From assembly GCA_964653695.1 (NCBI GenBank), contig CAZZFQ010000029.1, positions 1-16,547 on the forward strand: a stretch of 16,547 nucleotides of DNA, written 5' to 3'. Positions 1 to 7,346 of the stretch are shown here, piece by piece. Numbering within the stretch: the stretch's first letter is position 1; each line of letters starts with the position of its first letter. The notes below the pieces were generated by a model. The model searched no databases and was not told the origin of the DNA. It saw only the letters and a program-made list of their open reading frames with translations. A program made the translations under genes and the position numbers. The DNA comes from JALHTG01 sp964653695 (GTDB lineage Archaea > Thermoproteota > Bathyarchaeia > 40CM-2-53-6 > JALHTG01).

Positions 1-1
1 G

Positions 2-412
2 CCTGATGGTGCAAGCCCGTATCCCAGTGGAATTGTCAAGGAAAGTGGTATCGGGATTGTCTCATTGAGTGGGGGAGAGAAATGCGTTGGAATGGCAGGG
101 GTAGCCAATGCCGAGACCGGGGGGCTTGAGAATCGGATCGACATGGTAGATATGATGCTCAAAAGAATAAGTAACCTAGGAATTCTATTGGGCGCCTTTC
201 TCACGAGTGCTCCTCCTTTCTCACGAATTCCCTGTGCAGAGTAGCCCCGTACCGTCGTGTCTCGTGGCATAAAGCAGTTCAAAGCACATTATCATATAGA
301 GCCGACAACAATTTCACGCGAAAATCAACATGTGCTGGTCATTTTTGATGCTGCATCGACAGTGATGGCCTTCGATGGTCGAGAGGTCTATCTCAGCCTT
401 TTAAAAGCATGA
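2..412 (+). pseudogene. Unrecognised reading frame interrupted by one TAG (5' partial)
   Basis: One reading frame is open from the window edge to a TAG at 242-244 (80 codons, no start visible), then open again without another stop to TGA at 410-412. The second part could begin at GTG 257, giving 51 residues ending in 'YLSLLKA', but no Shine-Dalgarno precedes it. Both halves look protein-like (for example 'GIGIVSLSGGEKC' and 'HVLVIFDAASTVMAFDG'). This suggests one gene with a nonsense mutation or a sequencing error, although two separate genes are possible. I do not recognise the family. The codon phase is unchanged across the stop, so no indel is needed to explain the break. Nothing else was seen between 413 and 483. 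Confidence 0.3.
195..226. repeat. 12-bp direct repeat with 20-bp period
   Basis: The 12-mer cctttctcacga occurs at 195-206 and again at 215-226, separated by 8 bases. It lies just upstream of the TAG that interrupts the reading frame at 2-412. It may be a small tandem duplication or chance; no function is assigned. Confidence 0.45.
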
Positions 413-483
413 AGACCAACACCCCCCAATCATTGACGTAGGGAATAGCCGCGCTACTCAATCGTCTACTGTGACTGATATGA

Positions 484-1236
484 TCAATCCTTCATCACTA
501 GGATTGAGACTATGCTGAAGTTCTGTGCCAGTGTGGCGAGGAACTCGTCAGACAAGATTCTTCGAGCAACCAAGACAATTCCCCGAAGCACATTCGATTG
601 TATGTTGAGGCTTCTAATTTTCATGAGCGTTCTCTCATACGTTAGATCAACTGTTCGATAGATATTGGCTAGCGCAAGGACACCTCTGCGAGTCTTAGGG
701 AAGTACCCTTCGTAGCTTCTTCCCTTGCGGGCGACCTTGACGTAGATGTTTGCTAACGGTCGAGGAATCCATGAAAGAAACGGAAGCAGAAAGTGAGGCT
801 CTATTATCTGGTACTTATTCGCACACTGGACATACGCTGCCCCGTTTCGAGCCAAGACCCTGATAAGCTCTTGCATCAGTTTGGCCTGGTCAAAAACATG
901 CTCCAATACATCATTGCACAGGACGAATCCGAAACTCTCATCTCTGAATGGTAAGCTTGTTGCGTCGCCCCAGACTAACTCCAAGGACCTCTTCGCTCGG
1001 GCTTGCCTCAAGTACCGTCTCTCTTTGTCAAGGCCCACTGAGAGGGTGGAACCTTGTCGGAAGAACTCTGATATGGGGGCCGGCCCACACCCCAGATCCA
1101 AGATAGTTTTCTCTTCCAGAGCCATCCGCCCCCTTAGGAGACTGAGAACTTCCCTAGCCCTCTCGCCTGACTTCCCTGTGTAGGATGTCGAATCGATGAT
1201 CGCAGCCGTCAGATTAGATGACGTAGGTTTGCTCAA
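484..1236 (-). CDS. Class I SAM-dependent methyltransferase
   Basis: Rossmann-fold methyltransferase of the Methyltransf_11/25 type, 250 residues. Visible motifs are motif I LDLGCGPAP (residues 46-54), the ribose-binding acidic residue D70 in GLDKE, motif II GDATSLPF (90-97) and the post-II segment NDVLEHV (108-114). The acceptor substrate cannot be deduced. Similar stand-alone enzymes often modify sugars, lipids or quinones, and the C-terminal half (residues 140-240) is probably the substrate-binding part. The start is TTG at 1236, with GGAG 10 bases upstream; no ATG upstream is in frame. It follows the large surface-protein gene on the same strand after 87 bases, so co-transcription is possible. 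That would fit a role in envelope or glycan modification, but this is only inference from context. Confidence 0.85.
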   Translation of the reverse strand: MSKPTSSNLTAAIIDSTSYTGKSGERAREVLSLLRGRMALEEKTILDLGCGPAPISEFFRQGSTLSVGLDKERRYLRQARAKRSLELVWGDATSLPFRDESFGFVLCNDVLEHVFDQAKLMQELIRVLARNGAAYVQCANKYQIIEPHFLLPFLSWIPRPLANIYVKVARKGRSYEGYFPKTRRGVLALANIYRTVDLTYERTLMKIRSLNIQSNVLRGIVLVARRILSDEFLATLAQNFSIVSILVMKD

Positions 1237-1323
1237 CGTTAGCCCGCTCCAATGCCGTCTAGCAGGATTCTCCAGTGGCAGGCCTATTTCGTTCAGCCTT
1301 TAGGGGAAAGACCTGCGTCGGAT

Positions 1324-3366
1324 CTATGTGATCTTTGCTATCGCGAGCGCCACGACATAGGCTGTAAAGAGCGAGGGGGCGATCGTCCCGACAGCTAGAC
1401 CTATTTGGAGAATCGCAGAAGCTGACAGGGTTTGTCCGATTAGCGTCAATCCGATGCCTACAGCTGTTGTGATGACGAATATTATGAGCCATCTGGCTGA
1501 CGGCGACCTGTGTGTCGCCTTCTTCCATGCTATGGCGAGAACAGCAAAGAGGGGCCCTAGGTAGAGCGGGCCAGTCAACGCGCCTGTCAGAGCCCAGGCA
1601 GTAACTTCCTGAAGCCATTTAGGAGTTCTAGCGGCAGCCGAGGCCTGCATAGTGATCTCACTGATCTTTATCAAGGGATACAGGAGTGTCGCTGTCACTT
1701 GTCCAGGGATGGGAGCATTCTCAAGTGGCCTTAGGATGACATACAGGAATTGCGGCCATTGTGACTGTCGGCCGGCTACGGAGACGATTCTGGTTACAGT
1801 GATGATGGAGCTTTCAAGAGGGTCATAGTCCGGGTCATAGGTCCATCTGGCCCTGAACAAGATCTTTTCGCCTTGAGGTACGTCCCAATCATACTCATAG
1901 TTGCCGCTTGAATCTGTTGTGACTGTCGCAACTGGAATCCACTCCACTGAATCTTGGCTCGAGAAAATGGTAACGTTCGTAAGAGGTCGGGGAGGAGTCG
2001 TTGCGCCCTTTATTTTGACTGTGTTCTCCAGAAGCAAGGTTGTGGGAACTACTTGCAAGGCTATCTTGCCTATGAAGGGTTCCTCAGTCTCGTATCTTGC
2101 TATGAGTTGCATTGGGCTTTTGACAGTGACTGGGAGAATNNNNNNNNNNNNNNNNNNNNNNNNNNNNNNNNNNNNNNNNNNNNNNNNNNNNNNNNNNNNN
2201 NNNNNNNNNNNNNNNNNNNNNNNNNNNNNNNNNNNNNNNGGCTCTACTGAGAACTTGGCGAGTGTACCTGCATCGTACCATCCTTCTCCTTTTGGTGATC
2301 CGTAGGGTGAGCTCAGTGACAGGTAGAACTGCGTCCTGTATGTAAGGTACAGATCAGTGTTCTGCGTAATTCTTACCAATGTTGGGTTTGATCTTGTGAG
2401 CCACTTCCATTCGCTGAAGAACCGTCTTGAACCGCGGCCTGCCGCCAGTTCGTTCTGAGCCTCGACAGCGACATCCCCTATCGGAACCCGTAACTCAATC
2501 CTCCCAAGCTCGTTCGTCTTGAAAGGAAAGCCATTGATCTTCACCGTCACATTCCCGAGGTCGGAGAACACAGTTAAGGAATAGGGAAAGCGTCCAGGCA
2601 TCCATAGAGCCGCTATGTTTTCGAATGAAAGTCGATAGAGATCGTTCAAGCGAATAGTGTGGGCTCTTAGAATATGTTCCCGGTCAGTCTCAGACAAAGA
2701 GAAGATGGAAAAGTAGTATCTTCCTTGGTGGTCATCCATCAAGAACCAAATCTGGCTCGCATCTCTGAGGATGGGATACAGGGATAGGGACTCTGCTCCG
2801 CTTATGTAAAACCCTCTTTGATCATCTATGAAAAGCGTAGCACCCAAAGCGGATATGCCACTAGAGCACTTTGCCTCGGGAACAATAGAAAGGTTCGGCA
2901 TCGGTACAGATGTGGACAGACATGTCTTATTCTTGACAGAGTCCGCACCGTAGAATAAGTAGCCGTCATAAGTTGAGCTCTCGTAGTCATAGTGCCAGAG
3001 AGTGAACGTGCCAGTTCCGTTCCGAAGGAACATATAGGATATTCTGAAGTTGCTGGAAGTGACGTTTACGAGGAGCACTATCCAAGCACTACGTCCTTTG
3101 TCGTACAAAGCCATCCAAGGTACTATCTTGAAGTACGTTCTCTTGAGAAAGATGAGCCCGCCATCGTTCGTGGCTTTGATGTAGTCACCGCTCTTTGTCT
3201 CCGCGTCAACTGAAAACTCAACTATCGTGTTTCTGACTGAGGAAACTGCCTCCCTTTGATAAATCGAAGGCCCTGCACACGGCATTGCTCGTCCGCAGCA
3301 CGATAAGGCTGCGATCGTTATTCCAGCAAGCGCCATGAGAATCAGGAATCCGCTCTTGAATCTCAA
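1324..3366 (-). CDS. Large membrane-anchored surface protein with PEGA-like and Ig-like modules (crosses assembly gap)
   Basis: About 680 residues including 34 unknown. An N-terminal hydrophobic segment (residues 6-23) is followed by CC, so it is a signal peptide, possibly with a lipobox (ALSC). Residues 30-255 are beta-rich with several NxT/S sites and match nothing I recognise. Residues 262-320 (VTVKINGFPFKTNELGRIEL) resemble a PEGA-like module. Next comes the archaeal surface repeat 'SSPYGSPKGEGWYDAG', then the N gap, then an Ig-like module (about 437-530: TVKIKGATTPP, TTDSSGNYEYDW). Roughly three membrane helices close the C-terminus. The function is probably structural or adhesive, at the outer face of the cell. 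The open frame extends upstream to 3546, but I chose TTG 3366 because it has GGAGA 9 bases upstream, puts the signal sequence at the N-terminus and lies about 50 bases from a TATA-like element. An earlier start remains possible. Confidence 0.75.
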   Translation of the reverse strand: MRFKSGFLILMALAGITIAALSCCGRAMPCAGPSIYQREAVSSVRNTIVEFSVDAETKSGDYIKATNDGGLIFLKRTYFKIVPWMALYDKGRSAWIVLLVNVTSSNFRISYMFLRNGTGTFTLWHYDYESSTYDGYLFYGADSVKNKTCLSTSVPMPNLSIVPEAKCSSGISALGATLFIDDQRGFYISGAESLSLYPILRDASQIWFLMDDHQGRYYFSIFSLSETDREHILRAHTIRLNDLYRLSFENIAALWMPGRFPYSLTVFSDLGNVTVKINGFPFKTNELGRIELRVPIGDVAVEAQNELAAGRGSRRFFSEWKWLTRSNPTLVRITQNTDLYLTYRTQFYLSLSSPYGSPKGEGWYDAGTLAKFSVEXXXXXXXXXXXXXXXXXXXXXXXXXXXXXXXXXXILPVTVKSPMQLIARYETEEPFIGKIALQVVPTTLLLENTVKIKGATTPPRPLTNVTIFSSQDSVEWIPVATVTTDSSGNYEYDWDVPQGEKILFRARWTYDPDYDPLESSIITVTRIVSVAGRQSQWPQFLYVILRPLENAPIPGQVTATLLYPLIKISEITMQASAAARTPKWLQEVTAWALTGALTGPLYLGPLFAVLAIAWKKATHRSPSARWLIIFVITTAVGIGLTLIGQTLSASAILQIGLAVGTIAPSLFTAYVVALAIAKIT
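2140..2239. other. Assembly gap (100 N) inside surface-protein gene
   Basis: One hundred N bases lie within the coding region. The frame stays open across it, and the flanks fit the two ends of one beta repeat ('GEGWYDAGTLAKFSV' before, 'VTVKSPMQLIARYET' after). Such repeats have about 30-40 residues between these points, so the true gap may be close to 100 bases. Confidence 0.9.
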
Positions 3367-3375
3367 TCTCAAAGT

Positions 3376-3380
3376 TCTCC
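3376..3380 (-). promoter_or_regulatory. Shine-Dalgarno deciding TTG start of surface protein
   Basis: GGAGA on the minus strand lies 9 bases before TTG 3366. It supports this start over the open but unsupported extension to 3546. Confidence 0.5.
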
Positions 3381-3410
3381 GTTCAAACGGCAAGTTTGGT
3401 TGCTCGCCAA

Positions 3411-3422
3411 TCGTATAATGTT
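3411..3422 (-). promoter_or_regulatory. TATA-like promoter element for surface-protein gene
   Basis: On the minus strand the sequence reads aacattatacga. It is preceded by a purine-rich stretch (cttcaaa) that could serve as a BRE. Its centre is about 50 bases upstream of TTG 3366, leaving a leader of about 25 bases that holds the Shine-Dalgarno. The divergent region 3367-3636 shows no equally clear element for the + strand gene. Confidence 0.4.
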
Positions 3423-3636
3423 TTGAAGCAAGTACAAATAAAACAGAGAAGAGGCACCTACCGCGGTTGTCATAGCCGGAGCAAATCGTAGCGGGCCAAT
3501 TGCATCTTTCCATAGTCTGAACCTGCTGGCCCCATGGAGCACTCAAGGCTTAGACAGTGCGCCAAAATCCAGATAAGAGCAAGACAGGACGTTCTCTTGT
3601 TACACATGTCTTGCTAGGAAGATTGACGGAGCGAAG

Positions 3637-5106
3637 ATGTTTATGGATCGGCCCTTGACTGCTTTTCTGGTTGCGTGCATTGTGACCATTCTGCTCACTG
3701 GGACAACTCAAATGGCACTTTTCACTTCAGTCATAGCTGGTGCCGACATCAACATCGTTACCCGGATTGAGAAGGGAACAGACTGGATTTTGGGACAAGC
3801 CGTAGAATATCGAGAGAATAGATACGGCTTCGTAACCGACACGGAGGGAGCGGACGCCGGGAAGATATACTCCCAGGAGAACGCAAGGGTTGCGTGGACT
3901 ATATGCAACTACCACCTAGACTTCACGTCAGTGAAGCATGATAAATGGCTGAAGGCGGCAGTTGAATTTGTTTTGGAAAGCCAAGCTGGAACAAGGGACT
4001 TTCACCGCTACTACGACATAACGCAAAAGCAGTGGGTCATGTCCGGATCCTTCTACTACTGGAACGCCCATATAATGGCCCTCCTTGCGCAAACCGCTTT
4101 CATCATGCACAAACTTCCGCAGACGAGCATTGAGTACGAATTCTGGGATAGAGTTGTCCAAAGGATTCGTTCTTGCATCGATTCGTGGATCGATAACAGC
4201 ATGAGGTCAGACGGAAGCTGGGTCTTTGCCTACCCAGAGCCGCGCCCAACACGAACCGAGGATGTTGGAATGATGCTGAATGCACTGTCCTGCATGTCAG
4301 GATACGAGCAGAAATGGGGCGACCGGAGCCAGGCAGAGAAGTTGTCTAGAGCAGCACAGAAGACTTGCGAGTGGATTCTTCGCGAGCAGGAAACCGACCG
4401 AAACTCTTGGGGATATGGAGGATTCTACGATGATGATTCCAAAGCCCTTCAGACAACTCTATCGAATGGACGAACAGTCTTCGGTGTTCTCGCCTATTGG
4501 ACGTTCATTGGACTGACGGTCACTCAGCCAGACTATGAGGCGTTGCGCAGGAGGATGATCGCCTGGACGGAGGGATTTGCCGTCGGAATGATGGATCGCT
4601 TCGGAGGCCCTGGGGAGGGTCGCACGCAAGCTTCAGTCAGGAACTACCCTAAGAGAGCCTTGGCTGCTGCGGAATTCATTAGGGACTTGACGCTCATCTG
4701 GGTTGATCTCGGAGGATCATACTACTGGTCTCTGGCTGAACAATCATACCATTGGCTTGTTGGAAAGAATGAGATGAATCTTGATATGCAACAGGTGAAC
4801 AATACAGCTGCAGTCAGAGGAGGATTCTATGCTGGAATGGAGAACAGCACTCATGTCAATGGGAGATCGACTACTGAGATCACTGCAGAGTGCGTGGAGG
4901 CGATGCTTCACGCTATGTCAATCGATATACCGGAGTTTCCTGCCCTCAGATACTCTACAATCTTCGCGGTCGAGGCAGTGGCGATGTCACTTATCTTTCA
5001 AGTCGGGAGAAGAAGACGTAGGGCACATGTAGTCTTCCCAGGTGGGCTCCTGAAAGTTAGCTATGCCCGAGATCGCGGGACAGACGACTATGGGAGATCC
5101 CATTAG
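3637..5106 (+). CDS. Secreted alpha/alpha-toroid-like protein with PEFP C-terminal surface anchor
   Basis: 489 residues and the only confident + strand gene. Residues 5-35 are a signal peptide or anchor (AFLVACIVTILLTG). Residues 40-425 are helical hairpins rich in Trp and aromatic residues, with DGSWVFAYPEP, TEDVGMMLNAL and a repeated 'W(I/L)' helix pattern. This suggests an (alpha/alpha)6 toroid as in six-hairpin glycosidases, polysaccharide lyases or terpene-cyclase-like proteins, but the exact family and catalytic residues are not certain. The C-terminus has IPEFP (431-435), a hydrophobic helix (440-457) and RRRRR (458-462), the architecture of archaeal PEF-CTERM-like sorting signals. An unusual 27-residue polar tail follows. 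GGAG lies 5 bases before ATG 3637. It is divergent from the surface-protein gene and convergent with the propeller gene. Glycan processing at the surface is an inference. Confidence 0.8.
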   Translation: MFMDRPLTAFLVACIVTILLTGTTQMALFTSVIAGADINIVTRIEKGTDWILGQAVEYRENRYGFVTDTEGADAGKIYSQENARVAWTICNYHLDFTSVKHDKWLKAAVEFVLESQAGTRDFHRYYDITQKQWVMSGSFYYWNAHIMALLAQTAFIMHKLPQTSIEYEFWDRVVQRIRSCIDSWIDNSMRSDGSWVFAYPEPRPTRTEDVGMMLNALSCMSGYEQKWGDRSQAEKLSRAAQKTCEWILREQETDRNSWGYGGFYDDDSKALQTTLSNGRTVFGVLAYWTFIGLTVTQPDYEALRRRMIAWTEGFAVGMMDRFGGPGEGRTQASVRNYPKRALAAAEFIRDLTLIWVDLGGSYYWSLAEQSYHWLVGKNEMNLDMQQVNNTAAVRGGFYAGMENSTHVNGRSTTEITAECVEAMLHAMSIDIPEFPALRYSTIFAVEAVAMSLIFQVGRRRRRAHVVFPGGLLKVSYARDRGTDDYGRSH

Positions 5107-5148
5107 AAGGCGAAAGCGCTCTTATCGTAGGATGGAGAAGTTCATCTA

Positions 5149-5157
5149 GGCTTTTTC
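5149..5157 (+). terminator. Weak oligo-T terminator of toroid gene
   Basis: ggctttttc lies about 45 bases after the TAG stop, in the 60-bp convergent spacer 5107-5166. Archaeal termination often needs only a T run; five T residues is a weak signal. No T run serves the opposite strand. Confidence 0.3.
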
Positions 5158-5166
5158 AAGAATCGC

Positions 5167-6330
5167 TTAGTCGGCAATGGAGCGCTTTCTAGACTTTGAC
5201 TTCAGAAACCACAGATTCAAACAGAGGAAAGCGCCCAAGACTATTGAGACGATTATTGGGAAGAGGAATGAGGGTGTGGCCGGCTCGTGGGGCCGAAGCA
5301 GAATGATTTTTCCAGGGGAACTATACACACCGCAGACCAGGGACGCATCTATACTGGCAAAGGCGTAGACTCCGTCCTCGCCTTCTCCAAGGCTCAACGT
5401 ATCCAATCTCCTGAGATCTAGGTCCAGCCTTATGATCTTCCCCGGACGCGTGTCCAGTCCTGCATACACCGAGCCAAGGTGAACGACGAGGCTCCAGACA
5501 TTGTCCTCCCCTTGGGAGAAAAGTATGCTAGAACCTAGTTCTTCGAATGTCGTCAGGTTCACTTTTGCGATTCCTCCTGGTTTTGAGTAGAATCCGGCAA
5601 ACAGCATATCATCCGAAATGGCGATCGGTTGGGAATAGTCTTCTCCAGGTCGAAATCGAAGGGATTGCACCTCTCGGAAGGTTTCTAGGTCTATCTTCGC
5701 GACACCTCCAGGCCGCATTGCTATGCCGACGTAGAGATATCCATTCTTAGTCGCCATTGAGTACACGTTGTTCTCTCCCGAGGCCAGCTCAACAAGATCG
5801 ACCTGCTTGAAGGTCCTGAGATCAATCTTGACGATCTTACCGGGCCACATCCTCAGGCTTGCGTAAAGGAAACCATTTGATGATGCCAAGGAGCTTACCC
5901 AGTTTTGGCCGCTTGGAAGAGTAAGTGTTTCGACTGTGGAAAAGTGATCTGCATCAACCTTCACGACCTTTCCAGGTGAAGTGTATAGGCCTGCGTACAG
6001 GTGATCTCCGACAACTAGCAGAGAGTATATTGAATTCTCACCTTCGGACAGCCTCAGGGGGGAGCTCATCTTCTTCATTGTTCTCGCGTCAACTCTGACG
6101 ATCGTTCCCGGTGCCGTGTTCATGCCCACATAGAGCGTGTCGCCTTTCAAGGCTAAAGACGTCACCTTGTTTTCTCCTGGAGCAAATGAGAGAGAGTTCT
6201 CTATTGTCAGACCAATCGTCGCCTTTGAAGACAGAGAGAAAAAGAGCAGAAAGCATGATGCTACAGCTGACACGCGAGAGTCTTCAAGAAAAGTGAATCC
6301 CGCATCAGAAAGAGACGTTGTTCTTGACAC
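5167..6330 (-). CDS. Secreted, membrane-anchored seven-bladed beta-propeller protein
   Basis: 387 residues. A hydrophobic segment at 19-34 (SAVASCFLLFFSLSS) is a signal sequence, and one helix near the C-terminus (355-375, SFLFPIIVSIVLGAFLC) followed by KSKSRKR is a stop-transfer anchor, so the propeller faces outside. Seven repeats of about 44 residues carry 'LY(V/A)G....PGKI(V/A)K(I/V)DL.TF' and end in 'GE(N/D).VYSL'. The PG pairs fall at residues 74, 119, 163, 207, 251, 296 and 339. The first GEN strand at 51 precedes blade one and the last repeat stops after its inner strands, fitting circular 'Velcro' closure. GTG 6330 is the start, with AGGAG 6 bases upstream. The role is probably ligand or glycan binding or protein contact; no catalytic motif is seen. 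The gene lies 224 bases downstream of uppS on the same strand. Confidence 0.85.
   Translation of the reverse strand: MSRTTSLSDAGFTFLEDSRVSAVASCFLLFFSLSSKATIGLTIENSLSFAPGENKVTSLALKGDTLYVGMNTAPGTIVRVDARTMKKMSSPLRLSEGENSIYSLLVVGDHLYAGLYTSPGKVVKVDADHFSTVETLTLPSGQNWVSSLASSNGFLYASLRMWPGKIVKIDLRTFKQVDLVELASGENNVYSMATKNGYLYVGIAMRPGGVAKIDLETFREVQSLRFRPGEDYSQPIAISDDMLFAGFYSKPGGIAKVNLTTFEELGSSILFSQGEDNVWSLVVHLGSVYAGLDTRPGKIIRLDLDLRRLDTLSLGEGEDGVYAFASIDASLVCGVYSSPGKIILLRPHEPATPSFLFPIIVSIVLGAFLCLNLWFLKSKSRKRSIAD
5280..6180 (-). repeat. Seven tandem ~132-bp coding repeats (propeller blades)
   Basis: The seven blades of the propeller gene are encoded in tandem with a spacing of 43-45 codons. They differ in sequence (for example TAPGTIVRVDARTM, WPGKIVKIDLRTF and SKPGGIAKVNLTTF), so the duplications are old and under selection for fold. 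Confidence 0.8.
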
Positions 6331-6431
6331 AGGAATCTCCTAACTACGGTCAGTCCTTCCCAGTGGGCCTCGACTCAACAACTCGGTTCAACTTTGGCGC
6401 ATCTGATTCCTCACTGTCAATTTGCTGTAAA

Positions 6432-6444
6432 CTTCCCTGGGAAG
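6432..6444. promoter_or_regulatory. Palindrome CTTCCC-T-GGGAAG, possible operator
   Basis: Perfect 6-base arms flank one central base, about 100 bases upstream of the propeller gene start. It lies within the 224-bp spacer 6331-6554, where I see no gene and no convincing TATA box. It could be a regulator site or a chance palindrome. Confidence 0.25.
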
Positions 6445-6554
6445 GCAATCGCCAACGCATCTATCTCAGGATATGCGGACCCATATTCTATCTTTGCATA
6501 GTCATGAATGATTGGCAGATTATCTGCTCAAGGTGGCGCAAAACCACATTCAAC

Positions 6555-7337
6555 CTAGCGACCGTATGTTCGCTTTCTCTTTTGATAGATTCTTATCGCG
6601 CGTAGCAGATCGATCTTGCGGAATTCAGGCCAGTACACATCAAGAAAGCAGAGTTCACTGTATGCGGACTGCCAGAGAAGGAAGCCGCTGAGCCTTTCCT
6701 CACCTGATGTCCTTATGATGAGATCTGGGTAAGGGTTCGGGAGATGCGCTGTGTATAGGTAGTTTCGAAAGCTTTCTTCATTGATATCGCTTGGAGAGAT
6801 CTTTCCCATATCTAGGTCTTGAGCTATCTTTTTTGCGGCATCGACTATCTCAGCCCTGCCGCCGTAGGCTATGGCTATGTTCAAGAAGCGCTTGTCGTGG
6901 TTCCTTGTCTGATCCTCTATCTTCGCAATCAACTTCTGCAACGTTTCCGGAAGAAGTTCAGTCCTCCCAATCACCTTCACCCTAACCTCGTTTTCTCTGA
7001 GCCTGTCGTCACCGTCAAGTCTTTGCGCCTCTTGTTGCATGACTTCAAAGATGCGTTCAACCTCCTTTCGAGATCTTTGGAAGTTCTCGGTCGAGAAGGC
7101 GTAGGCTGTTACTGTCTGTATCCCGAGTTCCAAGCACCATTCAAGGAAAGCCTCCGCCTTTTTTCCGCCCCACAAATGCCCCTCCCATTTCGGGAGTGAC
7201 TGTCCTAGAGCCCATCTACGATTCCCATCCAATATCACTCCAATATGTTGGGGCATCTCTTCACTCTTAACTTGGTCAAGAAGCCATTTTTCGTAGATCT
7301 TGTAGACTCCTGTTGCTTCCAATAAACTGCGAAGCAT
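6555..7337 (-). CDS. uppS: Undecaprenyl (polyprenyl) diphosphate synthase, cis-prenyltransferase
   Basis: Condenses isopentenyl diphosphate in cis onto an allylic primer (geranylgeranyl diphosphate in archaea) to make the long polyprenyl carrier used for glycan assembly and protein N-glycosylation. The 260 residues show every family region: HIGVILDGNRRWA (31-43) with catalytic D37, EGHLWGGKKAE (52-62), the YAFSTENFQRS segment (79-89) and the C-terminal DLIIRTSGEERLSGFLLWQ (205-223) with diphosphate-binding R209 and R215, then SELCFLDVYWPEF with E228. Length is normal for archaeal members. ATG 7337 lies 9 bases after the stop of the phosphorylase gene, so the two are almost surely co-transcribed. 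Function is secure; chain length and primer use are from the family, not from this sequence. Confidence 0.96.
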   Translation of the reverse strand: MLRSLLEATGVYKIYEKWLLDQVKSEEMPQHIGVILDGNRRWALGQSLPKWEGHLWGGKKAEAFLEWCLELGIQTVTAYAFSTENFQRSRKEVERIFEVMQQEAQRLDGDDRLRENEVRVKVIGRTELLPETLQKLIAKIEDQTRNHDKRFLNIAIAYGGRAEIVDAAKKIAQDLDMGKISPSDINEESFRNYLYTAHLPNPYPDLIIRTSGEERLSGFLLWQSAYSELCFLDVYWPEFRKIDLLRAIRIYQKRKRTYGR

Positions 7338-7346
7338 CCCTGATCT

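Noticed and set aside
1259..1618. 119-codon minus-strand frame overlapping the C-terminus of the surface protein
   Set aside because: It is a different frame within the coding region of the membrane helices, and its Arg/His-rich translation looks like an out-of-frame reading.
3367..3546. N-terminal extension of the surface protein to 3546
   Set aside because: The frame is open, but the extension puts about 60 non-hydrophobic, Cys-rich residues before the signal sequence and covers the TATA-like element; TTG 3366 has the Shine-Dalgarno.
5280..6180. Regular spacing of about 132 bp considered as a CRISPR-like or satellite array
   Set aside because: The repeats are protein-level propeller blades with diverged DNA, all in frame; there are no identical short repeats with unique spacers.
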